In this document: one piece after another, positions 1 to 8,697 of the stretch | Numbering within the stretch: position 1 is the first letter of the stretch | How the letters are laid out: the number at the start of each line of letters is the position of its first letter | NCBI GenBank assembly: GCA_963851325.1 | Contig: CAWKOR010000001.1 | Span: 558,001-622,000, forward strand | DNA length: 64,000 nucleotides | Direction: 5' to 3' | DNA from: DATGKG01 sp963851325 | GTDB taxonomy: Bacteria; Desulfobacterota; Binatia; Binatales; Binataceae | Notes under the pieces: model-generated | Seen by the model: only the letters and a program-made list of their open reading frames with translations | What the model was told of the DNA's origin: nothing | Database searches by the model: none | Made by a program: the position numbers and the translations under genes

Positions 1-1
1 C

Positions 2-214
2 CTGATGATGCCCAAGATGAGTGGATGGGAATTTCGCGAGGCGCAACTGCGCGACCCTCGGCTGGCGAAAACCCCGGTAATAGTTCTAAGCGCGACCGGT
101 GAACGATCGCGGCCCATTGATGCGACGCGCATCCTGCGCAAGCCGGTAACACTCGAAGAACTGCTCTCCACCGTTCAGGAATTCGTAGGCAGGCGTAAGG
201 AAAACGATTACTGA
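2..214 (+). CDS. Response regulator receiver domain, C-terminal part (5' end outside window)
   Basis: The reading frame is open from the window edge to the TGA at 212-214. The visible part is the second half of a CheY-like receiver: LMMPKMSGWEF follows what would be the phospho-accepting Asp, IVLSATG holds the conserved Thr/Ser position, and RILRKPVTLEELL carries the conserved Lys-Pro (KP) of the fifth strand. The chain ends about 15 residues after the receiver core, so this is a stand-alone receiver or the C-terminal receiver of a hybrid kinase; the missing 5' part decides which. It converges with the methyltransferase at 380-1063. Confidence 0.85.
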   Translation: MMMPKMSGWEFREAQLRDPRLAKTPVIVLSATGERSRPIDATRILRKPVTLEELLSTVQEFVGRRKENDY

Positions 215-267
215 ACATTTTTCATCGCGCCGGTCGGCGCGCGCTTCCGCCCTTGGAGGCGTTGGGG

Positions 268-375
268 ATCGTCGTCGAGCGATTTCCTGAGCCTCCGCGA
301 CGAACCTCAAGTGGCGTAATGCTCTCAGTGTCCGCAGTGGCACGCGCGAGTTCCTAAAGAGCGCAAAACAAAGCC
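268..375 (+). repeat. Dispersed repeat, diverged copy A
   Basis: This stretch between two convergent genes shares blocks with the larger repeats at 1299-1549 and 56904-57149: TCGTCGAGC, CCTGAGC, ACCTCAAGTGGC, GCACGCGCGAGTTC and a closing GCGCAAAACAAAGCC. The order of the blocks is the same as in the other copies. The stem that is intact in the other copies is degraded here. No gene is seen in 215-379. Confidence 0.6.
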
Positions 376-379
376 TCGA

Positions 380-1063
380 TCAGGTTTTCACCGACAGCTC
401 GGTTCCGCCCCGCAACGGCAGCAGAGTCGAAACAAAGCCGTTGGCCGGACGCCGCACGAAGTCCAGATAGTCGACGAAGCTCTTGGGGAAATGCCCCACA
501 TTATCGCAGACGACGATCGCGCCTTTGCGCAGTTGAGGCGCTATCAATTCGATGATCGGCCTGGCAAGTAAGGGGAATCCGTCCACCAGCAGAAAATCGA
601 CCGGACCGCCGCAGTCTTTGAGCGTAACGAGCGCATCGCCCTCGCGCAGTTCAATCAGATCGCCAACTCCGGCTTCCGCGAAATGGTTGCGCGCATGGCG
701 CGCCTTTTCGGGTTCGATCTCCGTCCCGATGACAAGGCCGCCGCCCTGGTCGCTCATCGCCGCCGCAAGGTAGAGGGTGGAAACCCCATACGAGGTTCCG
801 AACTCGACAACTCTTTTGGCCGCAACGCTCCGGCACAACATATAAATCAACCAGCCCTGGCCCCGACCGATTGGAATCAGTTTGTCGCGGACATATTTTG
901 CATCGGAGTCATTCGAGGGTTTCGCACCCACCAACCCTTTCAGAGCCCCCAACCCCAAGTGGACGGCAAGCCCCGGCAACTCCCGGCGGGCACGGGCGTG
1001 CAGCCGATCCAGGACATCATTGATCTTTCGATCCGTGATCGGATTCGAGGACGGTGGGTTCAT
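380..1063 (-). CDS. Class I SAM-dependent O-methyltransferase-like protein
   Basis: A 227-residue Rossmann methyltransferase of the predicted O-methyltransferase type (COG4122/YrrM-like). Motif I is VEFGTSYGVST at residues 86-96; the acidic residue after strand 2 is in GTEIEPEKA; EGDAL gives the strand-4 acidic pair; DFLLVDGFP is the strand-4/5 Asp region that in this family binds the catalytic metal. These features are seen; the methyl acceptor cannot be inferred. The ATG at 1063 is used because the conserved fold begins about 55 residues later and no later start lies close to it. It is transcribed alone and converges on the response-regulator fragment. Confidence 0.8.
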   Translation of the reverse strand: MNPPSSNPITDRKINDVLDRLHARARRELPGLAVHLGLGALKGLVGAKPSNDSDAKYVRDKLIPIGRGQGWLIYMLCRSVAAKRVVEFGTSYGVSTLYLAAAMSDQGGGLVIGTEIEPEKARHARNHFAEAGVGDLIELREGDALVTLKDCGGPVDFLLVDGFPLLARPIIELIAPQLRKGAIVVCDNVGHFPKSFVDYLDFVRRPANGFVSTLLPLRGGTELSVKT

Positions 1064-1298
1064 TGGTGACTCCGAAGTTAGCTGCGACGACGAGGAGCAT
1101 TCAATTCAATTTGGTTATCCCGACCCGATAGCATCGTCTTATGATGTTGAGCCATGGGACAATCCAACGGAGATTGACGCTTTCGACGGACCGGCTTTTC
1201 TGTTTCGGCTGGTCATGGTAAACTTGATGAGTGGGCGCGGTGACATCTGGTCGTCGCGCTCACGCATTTTGAAGAAGCGTATTTGCGTAAGTTGAAAA

Positions 1299-1549
1299 TG
1301 CAAAAACAAACCCACTTTATCCGCGCCGATGCTGCACTTTCCGCTGAAACAAAGCACTGCGAGACATCGTCGAGCAGTGTCCTGAGCGCTTCGCGAAGGA
1401 CCTCAAGTGGCACAATGCTGAGTGTTCAGGACCTCAAGTGGCACAATGCTGAGTGTTTCAGGACCCCCAAGGTGGCAATGCTAAGTGTTCCAAGGTGTTC
1501 CAAGCGGCACGCGCGAGTTCTTCGAGAAGCGCAAAAACAAACCCACTTT
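1299..1549 (+). repeat. Dispersed structured repeat, copy B
   Basis: The element is bounded by two near-identical direct copies of GCAAAAACAAACCCACTTT (1300-1318 and 1531-1549). Inside it, at 1355-1379, is a hairpin with stem CACTGC/GCAGTG and a 13-base loop GAGACATCGTCGA. Copy C at 57084-57108 has the same loop but stem CGCTGC/GCAGCG, a compensated A-T to G-C change. After the hairpin come CCTGAGCGCTTCGCGAAGGA and a tandem array. It encodes no recognisable protein. Confidence 0.75.
1398..1492 (+). repeat. Tandem repeat, three units of 31-32 bp
   Basis: Units lie at 1398-1428, 1429-1460 and 1461-1492. Each begins GGACC and contains a form of CAAGTGGCACAATGCTGAG; units 1 and 2 are identical except for one extra T, and unit 3 is diverged. 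A still weaker remnant follows at about 1493-1523. The units abut each other with no spacers, so this is a minisatellite within repeat copy B and not a CRISPR array. Confidence 0.8.
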
Positions 1550-1655
1550 CATCAATGAATCCAAGGGATTTTCAGTTTCTGGAGGATGGGAAATCAGCGC
1601 CTCTTCGGAAAATAGGCGGTCCTTTCGAGCAAATTAGGTAAAATGTTTTCCGCGC

Positions 1656-1685
1656 TTGACGTAGAGGCGAACAAAGAGCGAATAT
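1656..1685 (+). promoter_or_regulatory. Possible sigma70-type promoter of imuA
   Basis: TTGACG (1656-1661) and GAATAT (1680-1685) are 18 bp apart. The -10 ends 7 bases before the imuA ATG at 1693, and no Shine-Dalgarno sequence is visible, so the transcript would be leaderless or nearly so. The spacer contains two GCGAA words (GCGAACAAAGAGCGAAT) that could be a damage-responsive operator, but the LexA motif of this lineage is unknown to me. Confidence 0.35.
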
Positions 1686-1692
1686 CGATCGC

Positions 1693-2649
1693 ATGGCCGC
1701 CCTACCCGCCCTCGCGATCCAACTCCCTGAGACCGACCGTCCGCTCAATGGCCAGACCGCATCGCCCGAACAACTTCAACAACTACTTGAGTTTCCAGGA
1801 GTCTTCAAAGGTCACGAGCTGACCCGCAAGGATCGCCGCCTGACCTGCGATATCGCCCAAATCAACACCCTCATCGGCGGCATCGCGCGCGGCCGGATCA
1901 GCGAGATCACCGGCCCCCTCAGCTCCGGCAAGACGACGATAGCCGCATCGTTTGCGAGCGCCGCCTCGCGTCGTGGCGAGGTGGTAGGATGGGTCGATGT
2001 TCCGGGCGCATTCGATCCCCGCAGCCTCGAAGCCGCGGGCGCCGACCTGGCGCGCATCCTGTGGCTATGCTTCGCGAAGAAGCCGACCCTTGCACGCAGC
2101 CCCTTCATTACTAAGGAGCGCGAGCGACGCTACGAACTGAAGGCCGCGGAGATGCTCCTCGGGGCGGGAGGCTTCGGGCTGATCGTGATTGATTTCGGCA
2201 CGCTGCGCTATCCGCTATCCCAAAGCGCGTCGCTGCGCTTGGCGCGGGCGGCGGAACGCAGCGGGGCCGCAGTGCTCGCGCTGGCCACCAATCGGGTCTG
2301 CGGCACCTTCGCGGCGCTGACGCTCTCGATGAGCAAGCAGCGTGCGAGTTTCAGCCGGCTGGGCGCGAATGCGCCGGCGCTGTTCGAGGGCCTGCGCATC
2401 GAGGCCTCGGTGGAGCGCAACAAGCTGGGCCTGTTCGGCGATCGCGCGCAACTCTTCGCGGCCGTCGATCCGCTATTTGTGGAAAATTCTTCCCCGATCC
2501 CCCTTCCACTTCAGGGGAAGGGGTTAGGGGTTAGGTCTGATGCGCCTACTGACCTCACCCGGCGCAGTAGCGCCACCCTCTCCCTGAAGGGAGAGGGAAA
2601 AAGGAACGAAGACAGCGTCCCTGTCAGGTCTCTCGTTGCAGTACGCTAA
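1693..2649 (+). CDS. imuA: ImuA, RecA-like mutagenesis protein, with repeat-derived tail
   Basis: A 318-residue RecA-fold protein that opens the translesion cassette. Residues 74-82 (GPLSSGKTT) form the Walker A loop and VIDFGTLR in the middle is the strand expected for Walker B. ImuA homologues act with ImuB and DnaE2 in damage-induced mutagenesis; its own biochemical role is less well defined. The conserved domain ends near residue 267 (AAVDPLF). The last 50 or so residues are the translation of a REP-like element (2503-2597) that also occurs in dnaE2, so the native C-terminus was probably replaced or extended. imuB starts 12 bp after the stop. Confidence 0.85.
   Translation: MAALPALAIQLPETDRPLNGQTASPEQLQQLLEFPGVFKGHELTRKDRRLTCDIAQINTLIGGIARGRISEITGPLSSGKTTIAASFASAASRRGEVVGWVDVPGAFDPRSLEAAGADLARILWLCFAKKPTLARSPFITKERERRYELKAAEMLLGAGGFGLIVIDFGTLRYPLSQSASLRLARAAERSGAAVLALATNRVCGTFAALTLSMSKQRASFSRLGANAPALFEGLRIEASVERNKLGLFGDRAQLFAAVDPLFVENSSPIPLPLQGKGLGVRSDAPTDLTRRSSATLSLKGEGKRNEDSVPVRSLVAVR
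2503..2597 (+). repeat. REP-like element translated as the imuA C-terminus
   Basis: The block holds CCCCTTCCACTTCAGGGGAA followed by GGGGTTAGGTC, then at 2551-2597 a 47-bp segment identical to 11220-11266 inside dnaE2. The 47-bp segment contains a GGCGC/GCGCC hairpin and a 10-bp hairpin CCCTCTCCCT/AGGGAGAGGG around a short loop. Both genes read it in the same frame, giving the peptide DLTRRSSATLSLKGEG. Confidence 0.85.
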
Positions 2650-2661
2650 CCGCCAATCACC

Positions 2662-4200
2662 ATGGCTCGCATCGCATGCATACTCGTTCCCAATTTCCCG
2701 ATTGCGGCGATCGTGCGCGCCAATCCCGAGCTGCATCCGGCGCCGTTTGCGATCAGCAACACTCTCGCGCCGCATGCGGAACTGATCGCGGTCTCCACCC
2801 GCGCGCGCAAGTCCGGCGTCTACCCGGGAATGACGATTGCGCAAGCGCGCTCGATCGTCTCCGAGCTGGCGGTGGTCAATCATTCCGAGTCCGCGGAAAC
2901 CTCCGCGATGGACGCGCTCGCCGATGCGGCCGAATCGATTTCACCGCTGGTCGAGAAGGGCGACGACGGCCGCGTATGGCTCGACCTCGCGGGCCTCGAA
3001 CGCCTGATGGGCACCGAGGAGGCCATCGCAGCCGAGCTGGAGAAGCGCGTCGCGCAAGTCGGGATGGAGGCGGCGGTCGGCATCGCATCGAACAAGGAGA
3101 TCGCGCATCTGGCGGCGCGATGCGGCGGGCTGCGCGTCATCGATGCGGGCCAGGAAGGCGACTTCCTCAACTGGTTGCCGCTCGACATGCTCGGTCTGGA
3201 AGATTCCGGCGATCTGGAGGACACCCTCGCGCGATGGGGCATCCGCCGCCTCGGCGAGCTGGCGCGGCTCGATCCCGACGCGATCGGCAGCCGGCTGGGA
3301 CGGCGCGGCGTCGAGCTAATCCGCATCGCGCGCGGCGAGAACCCCGCACGCCTCGTACCGCGTCGCGGGATTGAAATTTTCACCGAAGCGATCGAACTCG
3401 ATTACGGCATCGAAACGCTGGAGCCGCTGGGCTTCGTGATGCTGCCGATGCTGGAGCGGCTGTGCGAGCGCCTCCAGCTTCGCGGGCTGGTTGCGGGCGA
3501 CATGCTGTTGTCGTTCGGGCTCAGCGACCATCGCAAGTTCAGCCGCCGGGTTGCGATCGGCGCGCCTTCTAATGATGCGCGCGCGATGCTCGCGATGATC
3601 ACGCTCAGCCTCGAAAGCCTCGCGCCCGAGTCCGCCGTCGACACTATTCGCATCGACGTCGAGCCGCGCAAGCCGCGTGCCGCGCAGACCGATATGTTCC
3701 TGCCTCCCGCGCCCGCGCCGGATCGCCTCGAGCTGACGATCGCGCGGCTCGCGGCGCTATGCGGCCCGGAGAATGTCGGCACTCTGCGTCCCGAGGATTC
3801 GTATCGCGTCGAAGCGGTGCGCCTGGAACAGTTCGAACCTCCGCCGCCGCGTCCGCTTGAACTGAACGGCAATGCCGAGGCGAAGAACATCGCGCAGTTG
3901 GCGATTCGCGCGATTCGGCCTCCGCTCGAAGTGGAGGTGCTGCTTAGCCGCGGCGCGCCGGAATTCGTGCGCGGCCCCAACCTTGGCGCGCGCGTCGTAT
4001 CGATCGCGGGTCCGTGGCGTCGCGACGGCGAATGGTGGCATGCGAGCGAGGATACCGCCCCGTCGCCGCAGCTTACGATGAAGACCAACGGCAGCTTTCG
4101 CCGCGACTATTACGAACTGGCGCTGGCTGATGGCGGCGTCTATCGGGTGTATCGCGATCTCAACTCCGCGCAATGGTTCGTCGATGGAATCTACGACTGA
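2662..4200 (+). CDS. imuB: ImuB, inactive Y-family polymerase-like clamp-binding protein
   Basis: A 512-residue member of the ImuB branch of the Y family. The N-terminus (ARIACILVPNFPIAA) lacks the metal-binding Asp found in DinB (VDMDAFF), and the second catalytic acidic pair of active polymerases is replaced around GRVWLDLAGLERL, as expected for a non-catalytic ImuB. Helix-hairpin-helix and little-finger regions follow. QTDMF at residues 342-346 fits the beta-clamp pentapeptide. The C-terminus (RRDYYELALADGGVYRVYRD, WFVDGIYD) matches the ImuB C-terminal region. In known systems ImuB links the clamp, ImuA and DnaE2. dnaE2 is 4.5 kb downstream on the same strand. Confidence 0.92.
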   Translation: MARIACILVPNFPIAAIVRANPELHPAPFAISNTLAPHAELIAVSTRARKSGVYPGMTIAQARSIVSELAVVNHSESAETSAMDALADAAESISPLVEKGDDGRVWLDLAGLERLMGTEEAIAAELEKRVAQVGMEAAVGIASNKEIAHLAARCGGLRVIDAGQEGDFLNWLPLDMLGLEDSGDLEDTLARWGIRRLGELARLDPDAIGSRLGRRGVELIRIARGENPARLVPRRGIEIFTEAIELDYGIETLEPLGFVMLPMLERLCERLQLRGLVAGDMLLSFGLSDHRKFSRRVAIGAPSNDARAMLAMITLSLESLAPESAVDTIRIDVEPRKPRAAQTDMFLPPAPAPDRLELTIARLAALCGPENVGTLRPEDSYRVEAVRLEQFEPPPPRPLELNGNAEAKNIAQLAIRAIRPPLEVEVLLSRGAPEFVRGPNLGARVVSIAGPWRRDGEWWHASEDTAPSPQLTMKTNGSFRRDYYELALADGGVYRVYRDLNSAQWFVDGIYD

Positions 4201-4243
4201 GGAATATGGATGCAGCGAATGCAGAAAACCTGTTGAGGAGGGC

Positions 4244-4615
4244 ATGATGGAAACTTGGAAAGGCGTGGTAATCGCCGAGAGTCTCGACAATCCAACTATC
4301 ATCAATCGATTCCCGGTCGAGCGCGCGTTGATTTCGAAGCGGTTCGAATGGGTGCCGAGCAAAGGCGCCAAGCCATTCTCCGGCAGGTGGCATCTGTATC
4401 GCGTGTGCTGCGATGAAAAAGACCTCGACGTCTTTCAGCAGCATATTCAGCCGGGTTGGTTCACCCATTTCTGGAGCGGCGACTCGCTGATGGTAATTTT
4501 CAATGATAAGCGCTTCGAGGCGAAGCTGAACGATCGTTCAACCTGGGCTTCTGCGATCGCCCACGGCCGCAAGCACAACATCGCGGAGTCACAACTCGAC
4601 TTCGAGGATATCTGA
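4244..4615 (+). CDS. Small conserved-type hypothetical protein
   Basis: I do not recognise a named family. The ATG at 4244 or 4247 is chosen because GAGGAG lies at 4235-4240; the frame is open further upstream but that would overlap imuB. The product is about 123 residues, rich in Trp and His, with WKGVVIAESLDN at the start, a central WHLYRVCCDEKDLD and a conserved-looking HIQPGWFTHFWSGDSLMVIF. There is no signal peptide or membrane segment, so it is probably cytosolic. It sits 43 bp after imuB and 36 bp before mprF on the same strand, so it is probably cotranscribed with the cassette. Confidence 0.7.
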   Translation: MMETWKGVVIAESLDNPTIINRFPVERALISKRFEWVPSKGAKPFSGRWHLYRVCCDEKDLDVFQQHIQPGWFTHFWSGDSLMVIFNDKRFEAKLNDRSTWASAIAHGRKHNIAESQLDFEDI

Positions 4616-4651
4616 TCCCGCTGTCGCGCGTTTTTGGGAGCCGAATCAGGA

Positions 4652-7297
4652 ATGCTAGAGTTGAAAGCCAGGCGAGTGACGGCGAAGGGTTATTCGGCTC
4701 CGGGCGTGGTGAGCGCTGTCGCTGCGAGTCATCCATTGAACCTCAATAATCTCTCACGACGTATCGCGGGTCCGGCGGTGACCGTTCTCGCATGCGGTCT
4801 GTTGTTCGTGTTCTTTCATAACTTGTCACGCGGGATCGATTATCACCTCGTCATCCGCACGATGCGCCAAACTCCGCCCAGTCTCATCTGGATCTCCATT
4901 TTGTTCACCGCGCTGAGCTACCTGGCGCTCATCGCGCGCGACGATTGCGCGTTGGTTTACATCGGGGCAAAGGTCGCGACCGCTCCCCTCCTGCTGGCGT
5001 CGTGTTGCGCGTCGGCACTGGGCAACGCAATCGGCTTCGGCCCGCTGACCGGCGCGTCGGTCCGCGAACGGGTTTACGGGTCGGTCGGACTACGGCCCGA
5101 ACAAATCGATCGCATGATGGTCTTTATCGACCTCGGCTTCGGTCTGGGGCTGGTAGCCTTTATCGCGGCAAGCGCGATGCTCGCGAGTCACGCGCTGGCA
5201 GCGATGCTGGCAATATCCGTCGCATCACTGCGAGTTTCGGCCGCGACGTTGCTGCTGGTGACGCTGGGGCTGATCGCGCTGGGAGTGCGGCGTCGGGAAC
5301 CACTGACCGTCGCGAGATTTCAAATCTCGATGCCTGGTCCGCAGATCGCTCTGAGTCAGTTGCTTTTGACTGCGGTTGATCTACTCGGAGCAGCCCTGGC
5401 GCTGCGGATTCTGTTGCCGGCAATCAGCATCGATTTTTTCAGCTTCACCGCAATTTTTGCGATTGCCGTCGCGCTCGGAGCAATCAGCCGCGTGCCTGGA
5501 GGGCTCGGAGTATTCGAGACGGTCATGTACCTGGGCCTCGCCCCGTACCTGCCGAATAATGTGCTGGCTGCCGCGCTGGTGATCTATCGCGCAGTGTATT
5601 TCCTGATGCCGCTGATGCTCGCGGCGGCTGCGCTCGCCACCTTCGAGTTGCGTAGCGATGCGTTCCGCGCCGAACCGATCGCCCGTCGATCTGGTCTGCC
5701 GGGCGCCGATCTTCTCGCGCCGACCTTTCTCAGCGTCATCACTTTTTCGATCGGCGTGATGTTGATTCTGTCCGGCGCGACCCCGGCGGTGGATTGGCGG
5801 CTGGCGATACTACAGGGTTTCTTGCCCTTGTGGGCAGTTGAGATCTCGCACCTGCTCGCAACTTTGGCCGGCGTGTTCCTGCTGTTTGTTTCACGCGGAC
5901 TCTATCATCGGCTGGATGGCGCATGGTGGCTGGCACTGCTGATCGCGCTGGCCAACGTGGTCTTCTCGCTGGCCAAAGGGCTGGCGTTCGGAGAAACCGC
6001 CGCGATCCTGTTCTTGCTGTTTCTCCTGCTGGCGACGCGGCGCCAGTTCATCCGCCCGGCCGCATTTCTGCGCCAGCCGTTCACGCTCGGATGGTTCATT
6101 GCGATTGCAGCCGTCATCGTGGCCGCGACCGGAATCATGCTGTTCGCGTTTCGCGACGTCGTTTATCAGCGCGAGATATGGTGGCAGTTCGAATTCGATG
6201 CGCAGGCGTCACGCGCGCTGAGGGCGCTGCTCGGCGCTTCGATTCTGGCTCTGGGCTTCTCGCTTTGGCAATTGTTGCGGACCGCCTCCGGCCGCATCGA
6301 GCCGCCCTCAGCCGAGCAACTATCGAACGTGGCTTCGATCATCCGAGGGCAGGAGCGCAGTGGTGCGATGCTGGCGTTGATGGGTGACAAGAGCTTCCTG
6401 TTTTCCCGTTCCGGCGATTCCTTTCTCATGTACGCCAAGCGCGGCCGAAGCTGGCTTGCCTTGTTCGATCCAGTCGGCCCGCATCGCGAGTGGTCGGAGC
6501 TGGTTTGGCGATTTGTGGAACTTGCCGATGCCTACAGTGGACGTGCGGCCTTCTACCAGGTCCGACCCGACAGCCTTCCGGTTTATCTCGATGCGGGCCT
6601 CCGGGTCGTGAAAGTGGGAGAAGAAGCCTGCCTCTACCTCCAGGACTTCTCGATGGAGGGTTCGCATCGCTATGGCCTCCGGCAAACGCTCAAACGCGCC
6701 GACCGGGAGGGCCTGGAGTTCGAGATCCTGTCACCCGATCGGGTGTGCCGGGAACAGATGGCGCTGAGCCACATCTCCGATGCGTGGCTTGCCGGTCATG
6801 GCGGCCGCGAGCGGCGCTTTTCGGTCGCGGCTTTCGAGCCGGGATTTGTCGCGGCTCAATCGGTCGCCGTGGCGCGCCAGCATGGTAGGCCGGTTGCTTT
6901 CGTGTCCTGCATGACTACCGATTATCAAATTGAAGCGACCATCGGACTGATGCGCCAGCTTCCCGAGGCGCCGCCCTATGCGACCGAATACATCATCACT
7001 CGACTCGCGATGGAACTTCGGGCCCGCAAGTTTGAGGTCCTCAGTCTCGGCATGGCGCCGCTGGCGGGCCTGGTGCGGACGCCGCTTTCGTCGCGCTGGC
7101 ATCGGATGGCGGGCCTGGTATGGGAGCATGGTGGACCGATTTACAACTTCCAGGGGCTGCGCAGCTTCAAGAACAAATTTCGCCCGCTATGGGAGCCGCG
7201 ATACCTCGCCGCTTCCGGCACCATCGGTCCCTTCATCACGCTCGCCGACGTCGCGACACTCGCCAGTGGCGTGATCCGCGGCTCATCGGCGGCATGA
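4652..7297 (+). CDS. mprF: MprF-like bifunctional lysyl-phosphatidylglycerol flippase/synthase
   Basis: An 881-residue membrane protein with the two-part MprF layout. The N-terminal half has about 12-14 hydrophobic helices from residue 40 onward, including the flippase-type GFGPLTGASVRERVY and RVPGGLGVFETVM. The soluble C-terminal part from about residue 560 is the DUF2156 aminoacyl-transferase fold (GDKSFLFSRSGDSFLMYAKR, LYLQDFSMEGSHRYGLRQT). MprF homologues transfer lysine from Lys-tRNA to phosphatidylglycerol and flip the product; LpiA is the rhizobial form. The specific amino acid cannot be read from sequence. The ATG at 4652 follows GGAG at 4637-4640; a TTG at 4634 is possible. It overlaps acvB by 4 bp. 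Confidence 0.9.
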   Translation: MLELKARRVTAKGYSAPGVVSAVAASHPLNLNNLSRRIAGPAVTVLACGLLFVFFHNLSRGIDYHLVIRTMRQTPPSLIWISILFTALSYLALIARDDCALVYIGAKVATAPLLLASCCASALGNAIGFGPLTGASVRERVYGSVGLRPEQIDRMMVFIDLGFGLGLVAFIAASAMLASHALAAMLAISVASLRVSAATLLLVTLGLIALGVRRREPLTVARFQISMPGPQIALSQLLLTAVDLLGAALALRILLPAISIDFFSFTAIFAIAVALGAISRVPGGLGVFETVMYLGLAPYLPNNVLAAALVIYRAVYFLMPLMLAAAALATFELRSDAFRAEPIARRSGLPGADLLAPTFLSVITFSIGVMLILSGATPAVDWRLAILQGFLPLWAVEISHLLATLAGVFLLFVSRGLYHRLDGAWWLALLIALANVVFSLAKGLAFGETAAILFLLFLLLATRRQFIRPAAFLRQPFTLGWFIAIAAVIVAATGIMLFAFRDVVYQREIWWQFEFDAQASRALRALLGASILALGFSLWQLLRTASGRIEPPSAEQLSNVASIIRGQERSGAMLALMGDKSFLFSRSGDSFLMYAKRGRSWLALFDPVGPHREWSELVWRFVELADAYSGRAAFYQVRPDSLPVYLDAGLRVVKVGEEACLYLQDFSMEGSHRYGLRQTLKRADREGLEFEILSPDRVCREQMALSHISDAWLAGHGGRERRFSVAAFEPGFVAAQSVAVARQHGRPVAFVSCMTTDYQIEATIGLMRQLPEAPPYATEYIITRLAMELRARKFEVLSLGMAPLAGLVRTPLSSRWHRMAGLVWEHGGPIYNFQGLRSFKNKFRPLWEPRYLAASGTIGPFITLADVATLASGVIRGSSAA

Positions 7298-8697
7298 CCC
7301 CATTGTGCCGCGCGATGGCCGTGATGGTGATCTTTTGCTGCATCAGCGCATCGCCTGCGCATGCATTCGAAGGCGGACGTTACGGGCCGGTAAAGTTGGT
7401 GGAGCCGACGAGCCAGGCGCGCGGTTTCGTGATCTTTTTTTCCGGTCGACACGGGTTGACCAGTGCAGATGACGCGGCGGCGCATGAGATCGCGACCGCA
7501 GGTGCGATGGTGGTGGAAGTCGACACGTCAGCCTATCTGCGGCGCCTCGACAAGCTCGATGAAGACTGCCATGAACCCGAGGTCGATGCGGAATGGCTCA
7601 GCCGCCAGATTCAGCGCGAGCGCAGCTTTCCCAACTACCTGACCCCGATTCTGGCGGGCGTCGGCGAGGGAGCGACGCTGGCGGTGATGACGTTGGCCTA
7701 CGCTCCCGTAGCGACCATCGCCGGCGTGGTTGCGCTGGATCCGACCTCGACCATTCGCAGCAAACGTCCGCTGTGCGTCTCCGAGCATCTCAGGCATCGC
7801 GCGCATGCTTTTCGTTACGAAGTTCCGAAAAGTTTGCCGGGTTTCTGCGTGATCGAGTTCACTCCCAATGCATCAAAGCGTGACCGCCACTACATGATGG
7901 AGTCGAAGCGCAAGGGTGCGCCGTTTCAGATTGAAGAAGTCGCGCTCCATCAGTCGATAGGCGACACGCTGCGCGCACTCATCGAGCCGCATCTCGCGAA
8001 GCCACCCCTCGCGAAGCCGCCTCTCGCGAATCGGAAAGTTCACCTCACCGACATCTCCAGTCTTCCGCTTGATGTCCTCGCCGTCGCGCATCCCTCGAAT
8101 GTGATGGCGATCGTGATTTCCGGCGATGGCGGATGGCGCGACCTGGACCGGACCATTGCCGAGAACCTTCAGCAACGAGGTGTGCCGGTCATCGGATGGG
8201 ACAGCTTGCGTTATTTCTGGAGCAAGAAGACTCCGCAGCAGATCGCGGATGACCTCGCCAACGTGATGCGCACCTTCATGGACAAATGGCAGACCCCTCA
8301 GGTGGCGCTGCTCGGCTATTCGTTTGGCGCCGATGTGCTGCCATTCGCATACAACCGCTTGCCGGATGATTTGCGTTCGCACGTGGTGCTCATCGCGCTG
8401 TTGGGTTTTTCGAAGAATGCCGACTTCCAGATTACAGTGAGTGGATGGCTCGGCGAACCTCCAGGACCTGAGGCATTGCCGGTCCTGCCGGAGGTAAACC
8501 AGATCCCGCCGACCTTGATGCAATGTTTCTATGGAGAGGACGAGGACGACTCGGACTGCCCCGAGTTGCAGCGCCGTGGTGTCCAGACCTTCCGCATCTC
8601 CGGTGGACATCATTTCAATGGAGACTACGCGGCCCTGGCTCGCGACATCATGGAGAGACTTCAAAAAGTCGCTAGCCGCACCGCATTCGAACGATGA
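7294..8697 (+). CDS. acvB: AcvB/VirJ-type periplasmic lysyl-phosphatidylglycerol hydrolase
   Basis: A 467-residue secreted protein with two alpha/beta-hydrolase-like halves, as in AcvB. The start at 7294 forms an ATGA overlap with the mprF stop and gives a signal peptide ending SPAHA at residues 20-24. The C-terminal VirJ domain has the nucleophile motif GYSFGAD at 341-347 (Ser343), SGDGGW in the oxyanion region and a late GGHHFNGDY with the likely catalytic His. In Agrobacterium, AcvB is reported to hydrolyse lysyl-phosphatidylglycerol and is cotranscribed with lpiA, which is the same order as here. A linker at about residue 236-246 is a short tandem repeat (LAKPPLAKPPLA). Its stop overlaps the dnaE2 start by 4 bp. 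Confidence 0.88.
   Translation: MTPLCRAMAVMVIFCCISASPAHAFEGGRYGPVKLVEPTSQARGFVIFFSGRHGLTSADDAAAHEIATAGAMVVEVDTSAYLRRLDKLDEDCHEPEVDAEWLSRQIQRERSFPNYLTPILAGVGEGATLAVMTLAYAPVATIAGVVALDPTSTIRSKRPLCVSEHLRHRAHAFRYEVPKSLPGFCVIEFTPNASKRDRHYMMESKRKGAPFQIEEVALHQSIGDTLRALIEPHLAKPPLAKPPLANRKVHLTDISSLPLDVLAVAHPSNVMAIVISGDGGWRDLDRTIAENLQQRGVPVIGWDSLRYFWSKKTPQQIADDLANVMRTFMDKWQTPQVALLGYSFGADVLPFAYNRLPDDLRSHVVLIALLGFSKNADFQITVSGWLGEPPGPEALPVLPEVNQIPPTLMQCFYGEDEDDSDCPELQRRGVQTFRISGGHHFNGDYAALARDIMERLQKVASRTAFER

Larger units (their letters stand above)
1064..1692. other. Repeat-rich intergenic region
   Basis: No credible gene is seen in these 629 bases. The first 230 bases show nothing I recognise. The middle holds dispersed repeat copy B with a 31-32 bp minisatellite, and the last 40 bases hold a possible promoter for imuA. 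Open frames here lack homology-like features and run through the repeats. Confidence 0.6.

Noticed and set aside
1398..1492. CRISPR-like array
   Set aside because: The repeat units touch each other with no spacers and diverge from unit to unit.
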